Assembly: GCA_963724405.1 (NCBI GenBank)
Contig: CAVRUQ010000003.1
Coordinates: 1,674,001-1,738,000 of the forward strand
Source of the DNA: CAVQBJ01 sp963724405
GTDB taxonomy: Bacteria > Actinomycetota > Thermoleophilia > Solirubrobacterales > Solirubrobacteraceae
Length of the DNA: 64,000 nt
Reading direction: 5' to 3'
The notes beneath the pieces were generated by a model. It did not search any database. It was not told where the DNA came from and saw nothing but the letters and a program-made list of their open reading frames with translations. The number at the start of each line of letters is the position of its first letter. The stretch's first letter is position 1. Positions 49,892-59,611 of the stretch are shown piece after piece. A program made the position numbers and the translations under genes.

Positions 49892-51649
49892 TCAGGTGTG
49901 CGCGGACCAGCTGATCGGCCCGCTCGTGCAGGCCGACGAGCCACCGGCCGTGTCGACCGCCGTCACCGTTCCGCTCACCGCGCCGGCGGCGCCGAAGGTT
50001 CCGCTCACGCTGTAGCTCAGGCCGGGCGGGACCGCGTAGCTGTGCGAGAAGGTCCAGCTCGCCCCCGGCAGCAGCGCGAGCGGGTTGGCCGGCCCGACGA
50101 GCGCCGGCGCGAAGGTGAGCGTGCCGCCGCTGCACGGCAGTGACAGCTCGAGCGTCAGGCCCGTCAGCGACGAGCCGGCGACCGTGAGGCCGAACGGAAG
50201 GCCCTGGGCGGTCTGCCCGTGGTACGCGCCCGCAGCAGGGGCCGGCCCGGGCGCAGCCGTCCCGCTCGATCCACCGGCGCCGGGCGCCGAGGTCCCGGCC
50301 GGCGAGTTGGGCCGCAACGAGCACAGCGGCGCGCCGGCGGCGATCGCGTTGCAGACGTCGAGCATGCCGTAGCGCCACGCGCGCCCGGTCTGCGGCACCG
50401 AGCGCGCGTACGCGAACAGGCGGGCGGCGACCTGGCGGTTGGAGAGCCCGCGCGCGAACAGCAGCGCGGCGGCCCCCGACACCATCGGCGCCGACACCGA
50501 CGTGCCGCTGTCGAGGCCGAGGTCGGTCGGTCCGAGGCGGTTGGCGTACGTCGGCGCCGTGGTGAGGATGTTCGTGCCCGGAGCCGTCAGGTCGACCCAG
50601 CTCGCGCCGCGATTGCTGAAGGAGGCCGGGCGGTCATAGGCGTCGGTGGCGCCGACGGAGACGACGTCGTTGTAGGCGGCGGGATACTCCGGTCCGGTGG
50701 TGCCCGAGTTGCCGGCCGACGCCACGACCAGGTCTCCCTGATTCCAGGCCAGCGTCGCCGCCTGCGCGAGCAGCGAGCACGGCTGCGGGCCGCCCGAGGA
50801 CACGTTGATGACGCGCGCTCCGGCCCGCACCGCGGCCACGATCCCGTTGGCGACCGCGCTGCACGAGGCCGCGTCGCTGCGTGTGGCGTCGCCGTAGACC
50901 TTGACGTTGAGCAGCGACACGCGGTAGGCGACGCCGGCGATCCCGATCCCGTTGTCGGGGATGGCGGCGGCGACGCCGGCCACGGCGGTGCCGTGGCCGA
51001 TGCGGTCGCTGACGTCGTCGCCGTTGGCGGCGATCGTCGAGCTGGCGATGATCCGTCCCTGCAGGTCGGGCTGGGTCAGGTCGACCCCGGTGTCGACGAT
51101 CGCGAGTCGCACCGAGGAGGAGCCCTTGTCGAGCGCCCACGCGAGCGGGGCGTCGATGTCGTCCCCGAGCACGCCGCCGCCCTGCGGCTGCACCGTGGCG
51201 CGATCGTTCTCCAGGTACCACTGATCGACGAAGCCGGGGTCGTTCGGCACCACGCAGGCGGACGTCAGCGTGCAGTCGGCGTCATCGGGCACGAGCCGGA
51301 CGTCGGGCTGCACCGACACGACGCCGCGCATCGAGGCCATGGCCGCGACCGCGCGACCGCGCCGACCGGCGACCCGTACGACCAGCGCGTGCAGCGCCGG
51401 GATGCGCTCGATGATCGAGCCGCCCGACGCGGACGCCGTGGAGGCGATCGCGGCGGACCGGACGCCCGGGCGGTAGGTGACGATCTCGCGGTCCGGGATG
51501 ATCCAGCGGCCCGGGTCCTGGACCGCCGGCGGGGGCGGATCGTGCACGATGCTCGTCAGCGCCGGATCGGCGAGCGCGCCCGCCGGCCACAGCGCGACCG
51601 CGAGCAGCGGCCCGAGCAGCAGCGGCCGGCGCAGGACCTCGGGGACCAT
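49892..51649 (-). CDS. Secreted subtilisin-like serine protease (S8)
   Basis: 585 aa. Signal peptide (LLGPLLAVALWPAGALA), an inhibitor-I9-like propeptide region (about 55-120), then the catalytic domain: Asp in RLAIVDTGVD, His in GHGTAVAGV, oxyanion Asn in VVASAGNSGT, Ser in DSGTSVSAPMVSGA. The C-terminal Ala/Gly/Pro linker leads to a beta-rich domain (LTLELSLPCSGGTLTFAPAL) with paired Cys, perhaps substrate-binding. No membrane or wall anchor, so released or loosely bound. Function probably extracellular protein turnover. Confidence 0.92.
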   Translation of the reverse strand: MVPEVLRRPLLLGPLLAVALWPAGALADPALTSIVHDPPPPAVQDPGRWIIPDREIVTYRPGVRSAAIASTASASGGSIIERIPALHALVVRVAGRRGRAVAAMASMRGVVSVQPDVRLVPDDADCTLTSACVVPNDPGFVDQWYLENDRATVQPQGGGVLGDDIDAPLAWALDKGSSSVRLAIVDTGVDLTQPDLQGRIIASSTIAANGDDVSDRIGHGTAVAGVAAAIPDNGIGIAGVAYRVSLLNVKVYGDATRSDAASCSAVANGIVAAVRAGARVINVSSGGPQPCSLLAQAATLAWNQGDLVVASAGNSGTTGPEYPAAYNDVVSVGATDAYDRPASFSNRGASWVDLTAPGTNILTTAPTYANRLGPTDLGLDSGTSVSAPMVSGAAALLFARGLSNRQVAARLFAYARSVPQTGRAWRYGMLDVCNAIAAGAPLCSLRPNSPAGTSAPGAGGSSGTAAPGPAPAAGAYHGQTAQGLPFGLTVAGSSLTGLTLELSLPCSGGTLTFAPALVGPANPLALLPGASWTFSHSYAVPPGLSYSVSGTFGAAGAVSGTVTAVDTAGGSSACTSGPISWSAHT

Positions 51650-51707
51650 GCCCGCGACATCGGTCCCGGACGCCGTTCCCTTGAGCGCGGCCCGGCACCG
51701 CGCCGGC

Positions 51708-52130
51708 TCAGTTGCGCGCGGGGCGAACGAACCGCGCGGTGACGGCCTGCGCCGTCATGTCGGGCAACAGGGCCAGGCGCCCCGGTACGTCCGCGCGGTC
51801 GCGAGCGATGAGCGCGGCGCACGCTCGGTGATAGCCGTCGGCGATCTCCAGCCGCCCGCGACCGTCGTGGACGAGCAGCAGCGGCGCCAGCGGGGCCGCC
51901 CCATCGATCCGGCGCAGCGCGGCGGCGACCTCGCTGCTGCGCTTGCGCCGCAGGGCCGGGAGCCGCGCCGCGCGCAGGATCGCCTCGGCCGGCCAGCTGC
52001 CGTCCGGCGCGGCGCGCAGCAGCTCGATCGCCTCGTCGACCCGCGCGGGCGCGAGCAGGAGCGAGAGATAGCGGCGCGCGGCCGTGTACTCCTCCTCACC
52101 GGGTTCGCTCGCCCACCGCGCGGCGCTCAT
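51708..52130 (-). CDS. Conserved hypothetical protein with ParB/Srx-like DGYHR motif
   Basis: 140 aa. RRYLSLLLAPARVDEAIELL, ILRAARLPALRR and IADGYHRACAA. The DGxHR segment resembles the phosphate-binding motif of ParB-type/sulfiredoxin-type nucleotide-binding domains, but the rest is not similar enough to name. Arg- and Ala-rich, no signal or membrane segment. Stands alone between the subtilase and the desaturase; no operon evidence. Function unknown. Confidence 0.6.
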   Translation of the reverse strand: MSAARWASEPGEEEYTAARRYLSLLLAPARVDEAIELLRAAPDGSWPAEAILRAARLPALRRKRSSEVAAALRRIDGAAPLAPLLLVHDGRGRLEIADGYHRACAALIARDRADVPGRLALLPDMTAQAVTARFVRPARN

Positions 52131-52163
52131 CCGGCCACGATACGCGACGGCGCTGCGGCCCCG

Positions 52164-53267
52164 CTACGCCTGGGCTGCGCCCGGGGCCGGCGCGGACACG
52201 CCGGTGGCGGCGCGGTGCGCGGCCACCTCGGCGCGACCCGCCTGGCGGAACGTCACCAGGCGCCCATGCTCCGCGTCCCACAGCTTCAGCCGCGTGCAGC
52301 GCAGTCCGTCGCCGAGGGTCAGGACGGGAACGTCGTGGAAGATCTCGAGGTTGTCGTGAGCGGCCTGCAGGTTGTAGTTCGGCACCCGCGCGCTGAGGTG
52401 ATGGACGTGATGCAGGCCGATGTTGCCGGTGAAGAACTGCAGGACCTTCGGCAGCTTCAGGTAGGAGCTCCCCTGTAGCGCCGCGTCCGCGTAGCTCCAC
52501 TGATCCGAGCTCTCCCAGTAGGCGTCCTCGAACTGGTGCTGCACGTAGAACAGCCAGATCCCCGTCGAGCCGGCCAGGAGCGCCGGCGGCGCCCACACGA
52601 GCAGCAGCGGACCGAAGCCGAGCCACGCCGCGAGCGCGCCGAAGGCGACGAGCAGCGCGACGTCCGTGAGCATCACGCTGTGGCGCAGGCGGCTGCGCTG
52701 CTTGCTCGTCCAGATCCGCGGGCCGACGATCATCGCGAAGATCGGGCCGATCCCGAACATGACCAGCGGATTGCGATAGATGCGATAGGCGAGCCGGCCG
52801 CGCCGCGATCGGCCGTGATACTCGGCGACGGTCAGCGTCGGGATGTCGCCGACGCCGCGCCGGTCGAGGTCGCCCGCGGTCGCGTGATGGACGGCGTGGT
52901 CGTGACGCCAGCGCGCGAACGGCGCCAGCACCATCAGCCCGAGCACCCGGCCGAGCCACACGTTGGCGTGCTTGGACGGGAGCAGCGAGCCGTGCGCGCA
53001 GTCGTGAAACAGGATGTACGTACGCAGCAGGAAGCCGGCCGTCGGCACGGCGAGCACGAGGGTGACGAGGTACGACACGTGGCCGAGCGAGCGGTACATG
53101 AGCACCGAGAGCGCGAGGTACGGCACCACCGCGCTCAGCAGGTCGAGCAGGCTGCGCGCGAGCCGGGGTCGTGCGTACGGTGCGAGCGGCTCGCGCCAGA
53201 ACGCCCCGGTGGTGTCGGCCTGCGCCTCGCTGCCTACGCCTGGTCCGGCTTCCGCTACTTCGCTCAT
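52164..53267 (-). CDS. Membrane fatty acid desaturase
   Basis: 367 aa. Di-iron His boxes: ILFHDCAHGSL (HxxxH), RWRHDHAVHHATAG (HxxHH-like) and GLHHVHHLS (HxxHH), with YVQHQFED as an additional site. Four or so membrane helices between them. An O2-dependent desaturase that introduces a double bond into acyl chains of membrane lipids. The start is ATG 53267; the frame stays open to 53375 without support. Possibly regulated by temperature or lipid state; no electron-donor gene adjacent. Confidence 0.9.
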   Translation of the reverse strand: MSEVAEAGPGVGSEAQADTTGAFWREPLAPYARPRLARSLLDLLSAVVPYLALSVLMYRSLGHVSYLVTLVLAVPTAGFLLRTYILFHDCAHGSLLPSKHANVWLGRVLGLMVLAPFARWRHDHAVHHATAGDLDRRGVGDIPTLTVAEYHGRSRRGRLAYRIYRNPLVMFGIGPIFAMIVGPRIWTSKQRSRLRHSVMLTDVALLVAFGALAAWLGFGPLLLVWAPPALLAGSTGIWLFYVQHQFEDAYWESSDQWSYADAALQGSSYLKLPKVLQFFTGNIGLHHVHHLSARVPNYNLQAAHDNLEIFHDVPVLTLGDGLRCTRLKLWDAEHGRLVTFRQAGRAEVAAHRAATGVSAPAPGAAQA

Positions 53268-53414
53268 CGTCACGCCCGATCTTGCTCGTCGTTTAACCGC
53301 GGCATGGGCGCGGCTGAGGTCGGCTGATCCTAATGATGCATCGTCAAGCGGAGAGAAAATGTTGACCCCCGCCACACTCCTCGCTCGATCCTACGGCTCC
53401 CCCCGCGTCCTGAC

Positions 53415-53495
53415 TTGCGGGTTTTCCTCCCTTCCGCGTTGCGGGTTTACCTCCTTCTTCGGATCGTGTTAGCTGCGCCTTGGGTGCGTGTTAGC
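53415..53495. repeat. Direct repeats upstream of the HtrA-like gene
   Basis: TTGCGGGTTTTCCTCC (53415-53430) and TTGCGGGTTTACCTCC (53439-53454), one mismatch and 24 bp apart, followed by two copies of CGTGTTAGC at 53465 and 53487 (22 bp apart). All lie within 140 bp of the predicted GTG start. Candidate stress-response activator sites. Confidence 0.5.
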
Positions 53496-53552
53496 GAGCA
53501 CTCAGGGCCGCCTCCAATGATGTCCACACACCAATTTGGAGGTACAACCCAC

Positions 53553-54581
53553 GTGACCCACGGTATCCCCCGACTTCTCAGCGGCGCGGCCCTCGGCGCC
53601 GCCGCCGCTGCGGTCGCATTCCTCGCCATCTCGGCGCACGGCTCGACCGCTCACCCCGCCGCGACCGGCGCCTCGGCTCCGAAGACGGCCACGATCTCGC
53701 ACGCCACGCTCACGGCGAGCGGGGTCTACAAGCGCGACTCCGCCGGCGTGGTGGCGATCTCCGCCACCTCATCGTCGCAGTCCGACACGGGCACCGGCAT
53801 CGTCCTGAACAACAGCGGGCTCATCCTGACCAACGACCACGTCGTCTCGGGCGCGTCGAGCGTGACGGTGAGCCCGGGCAACGCCCCGAACACCACCCGC
53901 AGCGCGACCGTCGTCGGCGAGGACCCCGACGCGGACCTCGCGGTGCTGAAGATCGACCCGTCCGGCCTCGGCCTGAGGCCGCTCACCTTCGCCGACTCGA
54001 GCGGCGTGTCGGTCGGCCAGGCGGTCTACGCGATCGGCAATCCGTACGGACTCGACGAGACCCTCACCACCGGCATCGTGTCGGCCGTCGGCCGGCAGAT
54101 CCAGGCGCCCGACGGCGCGACGATCAACGACGCGATCCAGACCGACGCCGCGCTGAATCCCGGCAACTCCGGCGGTCCGCTCATCAACACCGACGGCCAG
54201 GTCATCGGGATCAACTCGCAGATCGCCAGCGACCAGAGCAGCAGCGGCGGCGGCCAGCCCGGAAGCACGGGCGTCGGCTTCGCCATCTCGAGTAACACCG
54301 CGTCGCAGGTGGCGCAGCAGATCGAGAGCAGCGGCGCGAGCATCCCGAGCACGCAGGGCCAGAGCTCGGGCAGCCAGACCCAGGACGGCTCCGGCTCGCC
54401 CTACGGCTCCGGCGGCGGCTCCGGCTCCCCCTACGGCTCCGGCTCCCCCTACGGCCAGTCCGTCGACCCCTACGGCTCCGGCCAGTCCGGCGCCGACCCG
54501 TACGGCTATGGCTCCGGCGGCTATGGCGCCGGCGGCTACGGCTACGGCTCGGGCGACGGCGGCGCGGTCGTCGTCCCCTGA
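53553..54581 (+). CDS. HtrA/DegP-like trypsin-fold protease without PDZ
   Basis: 342 aa. GTG start with GGAGGT nine bases upstream; signal anchor (ALGAAAAAVAFLAIS). Trypsin-type triad: His in LTNDHVVSGA, Asp in DADLAVLKID, Ser in LNPGNSGGPL. GNPYGLDETLTTGIVSAVGR is characteristic of HtrA. After the protease domain (about residue 240) there is no PDZ domain but a low-complexity SGSPYGSG/YGSGGYG repeat tail of about 80 residues, probably disordered. Envelope quality control is the family role; the missing PDZ suggests different substrate recognition. Preceded by direct repeats. Confidence 0.88.
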   Translation: MTHGIPRLLSGAALGAAAAAVAFLAISAHGSTAHPAATGASAPKTATISHATLTASGVYKRDSAGVVAISATSSSQSDTGTGIVLNNSGLILTNDHVVSGASSVTVSPGNAPNTTRSATVVGEDPDADLAVLKIDPSGLGLRPLTFADSSGVSVGQAVYAIGNPYGLDETLTTGIVSAVGRQIQAPDGATINDAIQTDAALNPGNSGGPLINTDGQVIGINSQIASDQSSSGGGQPGSTGVGFAISSNTASQVAQQIESSGASIPSTQGQSSGSQTQDGSGSPYGSGGGSGSPYGSGSPYGQSVDPYGSGQSGADPYGYGSGGYGAGGYGYGSGDGGAVVVP

Positions 54582-54592
54582 TCGAGGGCGCA

Positions 54593-54634
54593 CCCCTGCG
54601 GGTTCGGCGGTCTACAACCGTCGGACCGCAGGGG
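54593..54634 (+). terminator. Terminator hairpin after the HtrA-like gene
   Basis: CCCCTGCGG and CCGCAGGGG (9 bp, perfect) with an inner CGGT/ACCG pairing in the 24-nt loop; begins 12 bp after the stop. Confidence 0.6.
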
Positions 54635-54688
54635 CCGCGATCGGCGCGTTCGAACCGGTGCGTTCGCGCCGGCCGGTCGGGGGTGACC

Positions 54689-54733
54689 GACTTTTCTTCA
54701 GATGATCTGAAGAAAAGTCAGACACGTCGTGTC
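54689..54733. promoter_or_regulatory. Large perfect palindrome with a second palindrome beside it
   Basis: 54689-54719 is a 31-bp palindrome with 15-bp perfect arms (GACTTTTCTTCAGAT, centre G, ATCTGAAGAAAAGTC), strongly AT-rich for this genome. GACACG-T-CGTGTC follows at 54721-54733. Located 112-156 bp before the thiolase start. Most like operators of a dimeric regulator; the central 1-nt spacing argues against a terminator. Confidence 0.6.
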
Positions 54734-54844
54734 CCTTGCGCCGTCGCGGCCTCGACCGCTGCGAGGGGCGCCGCGCCCCGGCCGCCGCGCGCCCCCTAAG
54801 ATGGCCGCCGTGCCTCCCCCCGCGAACGAGAGAGCGCCGCGACC

Positions 54845-56158
<1,314 letters not shown>

Positions 56159-56200
56159 GCGTCCCAGGGGACTCCCAGGCTCGCTCGCCATAATCGACCC

Positions 56201-57589
56201 ATGACGACGACTCCGCTTCGCATCGCCATCGTCGGCGCCGGTCCGGCCGGCGCCTACGCCGCGGGCGCGCTGCTCGGCCAGGACGCGCGCCCGGTCGAGG
56301 TCGACATGTACGAGCGGCTGCCGACGCCCTGGGGGCTGGTGCGCGCCGGCGTCGCCCCCGACCATCCGAAGATCAAGACGGTCACCCGCGTGTTCGAGAA
56401 GACCGCCGACCTGCCCGGCTTCCGGCTGCTCGCGAACGTCGAGGTCGGCCGCGACGTCGGCCACGACGAGCTCACCGACTGGTACGACGCCGTGATCTAC
56501 GCGAGCGGCACCGAGCGCGACCGGCGTCTGGGCATCCCCGGTGAGGACCTCCCGGGCAGCCTCCCGGCCACCGCGTTCGTGGCCTGGTACAACGCCCATC
56601 CCGACTGGCACCGGCTGCCGGTCGACCTCGACGTCGACCACGCGCTCGTCGTCGGCAACGGCAACGTCGCGGTCGACTGCGCCCGGATGCTCGCGCTGCG
56701 CCCCGAGGAGCTCACCGGCACCGACACCGCCGACCACGCGATCGCCAAGCTGAGCTCCGGCGTCGTGCGCGAGGTGACGATGATCGGACGCCGCGGCCCC
56801 CTGCAGGCAGCGTTCACGAATCCCGAGCTGCGCGAGCTCGGTGAGCTGGCCGACGTCGACCTGCTCGTCGACGCCGCCGACCTGGCGGTCGAGGACGCCG
56901 ACCTCGAGGCGGCCGAGCCGACGAACCGGCGCAACGTGCAGTTGCTGCGCGAGTACGCCGAGCGGACGCCCACGGGCGCCGCGCGCAGCCTCGCCCTGCG
57001 CTTCTACACGATCCCGGTGGAGATCCTCGGTGACGGACGGGTCGAGGCGGTCGTGCTCGAGCGCACGCGGCTCGTGCGCGGCGCCGACGGCCGCGTCAGC
57101 GCGCAGCCGACGGGTGAGCGCACCGAGCTCCCCGTGGGGCTCGTCCTGCGCTCGATCGGGTACTACGGCACGCCGATCCCCGGGCTGCCCTTCGACGAGG
57201 CCCGCGGGATCGTGCCCAACGCGGCCGGTCGCGTCGCCGGCGCCGGCGGGGAGCCCCTCACCGGGGTCTATGTGACGGGATGGATCAAGCGCGGCCCGTC
57301 GGGTGTGATCGGGACGAACAAGAAGGACGCCAACGAGACCGTCGATTCCCTGCTCGAGGATCTCGACGCGGGCCGGCTGTCGGCCGACGCGGCCCGCCCG
57401 TCGGGCGAGGACGTGGTGCAGCGCCTGCGCGAGCGCGTGGAGCACCTGGTCGAGCTGCATCGCTGGCGGGCCATCGACGCGTACGAGCTCCAGCTCGGCC
57501 GCGCCGACGAGCGCCCGCGGGTGAAGCTCGCCACCCGCGAGCACCTGCTCGGCGTGCCGCACGGCGACGCCGAGCCGGCGTCGCACTGA
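56201..57589 (+). CDS. fprA: Ferredoxin--NADP reductase, FprA/adrenodoxin-reductase type
   Basis: 462 aa. FAD site IAIVGAGPAGAYAAGALL; GLVRAGVAPDHPKIK is the adrenodoxin-reductase signature; NADP site ALVVGNGNVAVDCARML; MIGRRGPLQAAFTNPELREL; C-terminal YVTGWIKRGPSGVIGTNKKD. Transfers electrons between NADPH and ferredoxin, for example for P450s. Mycobacterial FprA is the close reference. No ferredoxin or P450 gene adjoins. Convergent with the HXXEE-domain gene, 7 bp apart. Confidence 0.94.
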   Translation: MTTTPLRIAIVGAGPAGAYAAGALLGQDARPVEVDMYERLPTPWGLVRAGVAPDHPKIKTVTRVFEKTADLPGFRLLANVEVGRDVGHDELTDWYDAVIYASGTERDRRLGIPGEDLPGSLPATAFVAWYNAHPDWHRLPVDLDVDHALVVGNGNVAVDCARMLALRPEELTGTDTADHAIAKLSSGVVREVTMIGRRGPLQAAFTNPELRELGELADVDLLVDAADLAVEDADLEAAEPTNRRNVQLLREYAERTPTGAARSLALRFYTIPVEILGDGRVEAVVLERTRLVRGADGRVSAQPTGERTELPVGLVLRSIGYYGTPIPGLPFDEARGIVPNAAGRVAGAGGEPLTGVYVTGWIKRGPSGVIGTNKKDANETVDSLLEDLDAGRLSADAARPSGEDVVQRLRERVEHLVELHRWRAIDAYELQLGRADERPRVKLATREHLLGVPHGDAEPASH

Positions 57590-57596
57590 GCGAGAG

Positions 57597-58169
57597 CTAC
57601 GTCTGGCGCATCCGCCGTCGCAGCGTCGCCATCAGACCGGCCGCGGAGACGACTCCCGCGAGGACCCCGGCGACCTGCTGGCCGGCCGGCGCTGCGCCCG
57701 GGCCGAGCCGGCGCCGAAGGCCGGCGACGCTCCAGGGCAGCATCAGCAGCGCCGCGGTGGCGGCGCCCGGGTCCCAGCGCCGGTGGCGGGCCGCCCAGCC
57801 GAGGTGCAGGAAGGCGTTGCCGACATTCGAGATGGCCACGGTGATGGGCAGGGCCTCGACGCGCTCGCCGAACGCCGAGGCGGCCAGGCTGACGCCCCAC
57901 CCGAAGCCCACGTTGACCACGAACCCCGTCCTCGCGTCGAGCGGGACCTGCGCCTCGGAGCTGCCGAAGATGTCCTCGTTGAGCCACTCCATGAAGCCGT
58001 CGGGCCACACCCACTCCTCGAACTGGTGGCAGAGCAGGATCGGCATCGCGGCCCAGAGCCAGCGCTGCTCGTCCGTCATCCGGTCGCGAGCGGCCAGCCA
58101 CGCCGCGCTGCTCAGCGGCGCGCCGACCGCGGCGAGCTTCGGCCATTGCCCGTGGGAGGAATCGAACAT
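57597..58169 (-). CDS. HXXEE-domain membrane protein
   Basis: 190 aa, about four hydrophobic segments. LCHQFEEWVWPDGFMEWLN is the HXXEE motif, a suggested metal site of a small integral-membrane family of unknown function. GNAFLHLGWAARHRRWDPG supplies a second conserved His. The ATG at 58169 follows directly on the stop of a short upstream gene (TGATG), so the two are likely co-translated. The role is unknown. Confidence 0.72.
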   Translation of the reverse strand: MFDSSHGQWPKLAAVGAPLSSAAWLAARDRMTDEQRWLWAAMPILLCHQFEEWVWPDGFMEWLNEDIFGSSEAQVPLDARTGFVVNVGFGWGVSLAASAFGERVEALPITVAISNVGNAFLHLGWAARHRRWDPGAATAALLMLPWSVAGLRRRLGPGAAPAGQQVAGVLAGVVSAAGLMATLRRRMRQT

Positions 58170-58330
58170 CAGCTCGTCGATTGTCGCGCCGTAGCGTGCA
58201 GCGCGTCGTACAACGGCGGGAGAAAGCGCGCAACGTGCTGCATCTCCTCCGAGCAGTGGCGCAGCAGCGCGAGGCCGAGGGGGTCGACGCTCGTGCGGAG
58301 CGCTTGCAGCGCCGATGCATCCGGGGACAT
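58169..58330 (-). CDS. Small protein, 53 aa, translationally coupled to the HXXEE gene
   Basis: Starts at ATG 58330 and ends at TGA 58171-58169, whose last base opens the next gene. The peptide contains LLRHCSEEMQHVARFLPPLY, helical with a single Cys and no signal peptide; no family recognised. Evidence is the exact stop/start overlap and an open frame; ribosome site weak (GGGCGGTC). It might be a partner or simply a leader that couples translation. Confidence 0.45.
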   Translation of the reverse strand: MSPDASALQALRTSVDPLGLALLRHCSEEMQHVARFLPPLYDALHATARQSTS

Positions 58331-58414
58331 GACCGCCCATTATGGGACACTCGCCCCAACGTGTGTCGCCTAAGCACCCCCGTGGCGCCACCCCGCCAGC
58401 GTAAGGAGCCAGCC

Positions 58415-59599
58415 GTGCACCGTCTCTTCGCCCTCCCGCCATCGCGAGCGCCCCGCCGTGCCCGGGCGCGGTCATCGCGCTGGCTGCTGCCGCTCGTGGT
58501 CGTGGCGGCGGCGGGCATCGGTGCGACCCCGGCGTCGGCCCGCACGGTCTGGCTGTGCGCTCCGGGGGTCGCCAACAATCCCTGCACGGCGAATCTGAAC
58601 ACGACGATCCTCGGCCCGAGCGGACCGACCGGCGTAGAGCACGTGCGCGATGCGAGCAAGCCGGCGATCGACTGCTTCTACGTCTATCCGACCGTCAGCG
58701 CCGAGGGCACGCTCAACGCGGACCTGAAGATCACGCCCGAGCAAACGCTCGTGGCGATCCAGCAGGCATCGCGCTTCTCGCAGGTCTGCCGCGTGTGGGC
58801 GCCGATGTACCGGCAGGTGACCGTGAGCGGCCTGCTCAGCGGCTCCGCGACGAAGGTCGCCGCCGGCGAGGCGATCGCCTACAGCGACGTCGCGGCGGCG
58901 TGGCGCGACTACCTCGCCCACGACAACCACGGCCGCGGCGTGGTGCTCATCGGCCACTCGCAGGGCAGCGGCATGCTCATCCGGCTGCTGGCGCAGGAGA
59001 TCGACGACAAGCCGTCGGTGCGCCGGCGGCTCGTCTCGGCGATCATCCCCGGCGGCAACCTCGCCGTCCGGGTCGGCAGCGACGTCGGGGGCAGCTTCAA
59101 GCACATCCCGACCTGCCAGAGCGCTCAGCAGATCGGTTGCGCGATCGCGTACTCGACGTTCGACCAGACGCCGCCCGCGGACAGCATCTTCGGGCGCGAG
59201 TCGGCCGCCTACGGCGCCGTGCTCGGCGGGGCGCCGATTCCCGGCACGCAGGTCGCGTGCACCAACCCGGCCGCGCTCGGCGGCGGCAGCGCGACGCTGC
59301 AGTCCTATTCCGTGGACCGGCCCGTCCCCGGACCGCTCGGCGTCGTGGCCGCCGGCCTCGGTCCGCTGCCGACCGGCGTCTCGACGCTCTGGTTCCAGCC
59401 GGTCGGCGCGTACACGGCCCAGTGCGTGTCGGAGAACGGCGCGAACGTGCTGCTGGCCACGCCGACGCCCGGGACCGGGGTGTTGACGCCCGAGCCGACC
59501 GCCGAGTGGGGCCTGCACCTCGCCGACATCGATCTGTCGATCGGCAACCTGGTCGACGACGTGCGCAGCGAGGCGGCTGCGTACCTCGCGCACCCCTGA
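58415..59599 (+). CDS. Secreted DUF3089-type lipase/esterase
   Basis: 394 aa. GTG start with AAGGAG eight bases upstream; signal peptide to about ASA. TVWLCAPGVANNPCTANLNT begins the mature protein; AIDCFYVYPTVSAEG and VLIGHSQGSGMLIRLLAQ (nucleophile Ser in GHSQG) identify the alpha/beta hydrolase of the DUF3089 group; several Cys probably pair. Substrate likely a lipid ester. Convergent with the LhgO-like gene. Confidence 0.88.
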   Translation: MHRLFALPPSRAPRRARARSSRWLLPLVVVAAAGIGATPASARTVWLCAPGVANNPCTANLNTTILGPSGPTGVEHVRDASKPAIDCFYVYPTVSAEGTLNADLKITPEQTLVAIQQASRFSQVCRVWAPMYRQVTVSGLLSGSATKVAAGEAIAYSDVAAAWRDYLAHDNHGRGVVLIGHSQGSGMLIRLLAQEIDDKPSVRRRLVSAIIPGGNLAVRVGSDVGGSFKHIPTCQSAQQIGCAIAYSTFDQTPPADSIFGRESAAYGAVLGGAPIPGTQVACTNPAALGGGSATLQSYSVDRPVPGPLGVVAAGLGPLPTGVSTLWFQPVGAYTAQCVSENGANVLLATPTPGTGVLTPEPTAEWGLHLADIDLSIGNLVDDVRSEAAAYLAHP

Positions 59600-59611
59600 G
59601 CCGCCCGGCTC

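Noticed and set aside
54593..54719. The large palindrome as terminator of the HtrA-like gene
   Set aside because: A better GC-rich hairpin lies directly after the stop; the palindrome is AT-rich with a 1-nt centre and is far from the stop.
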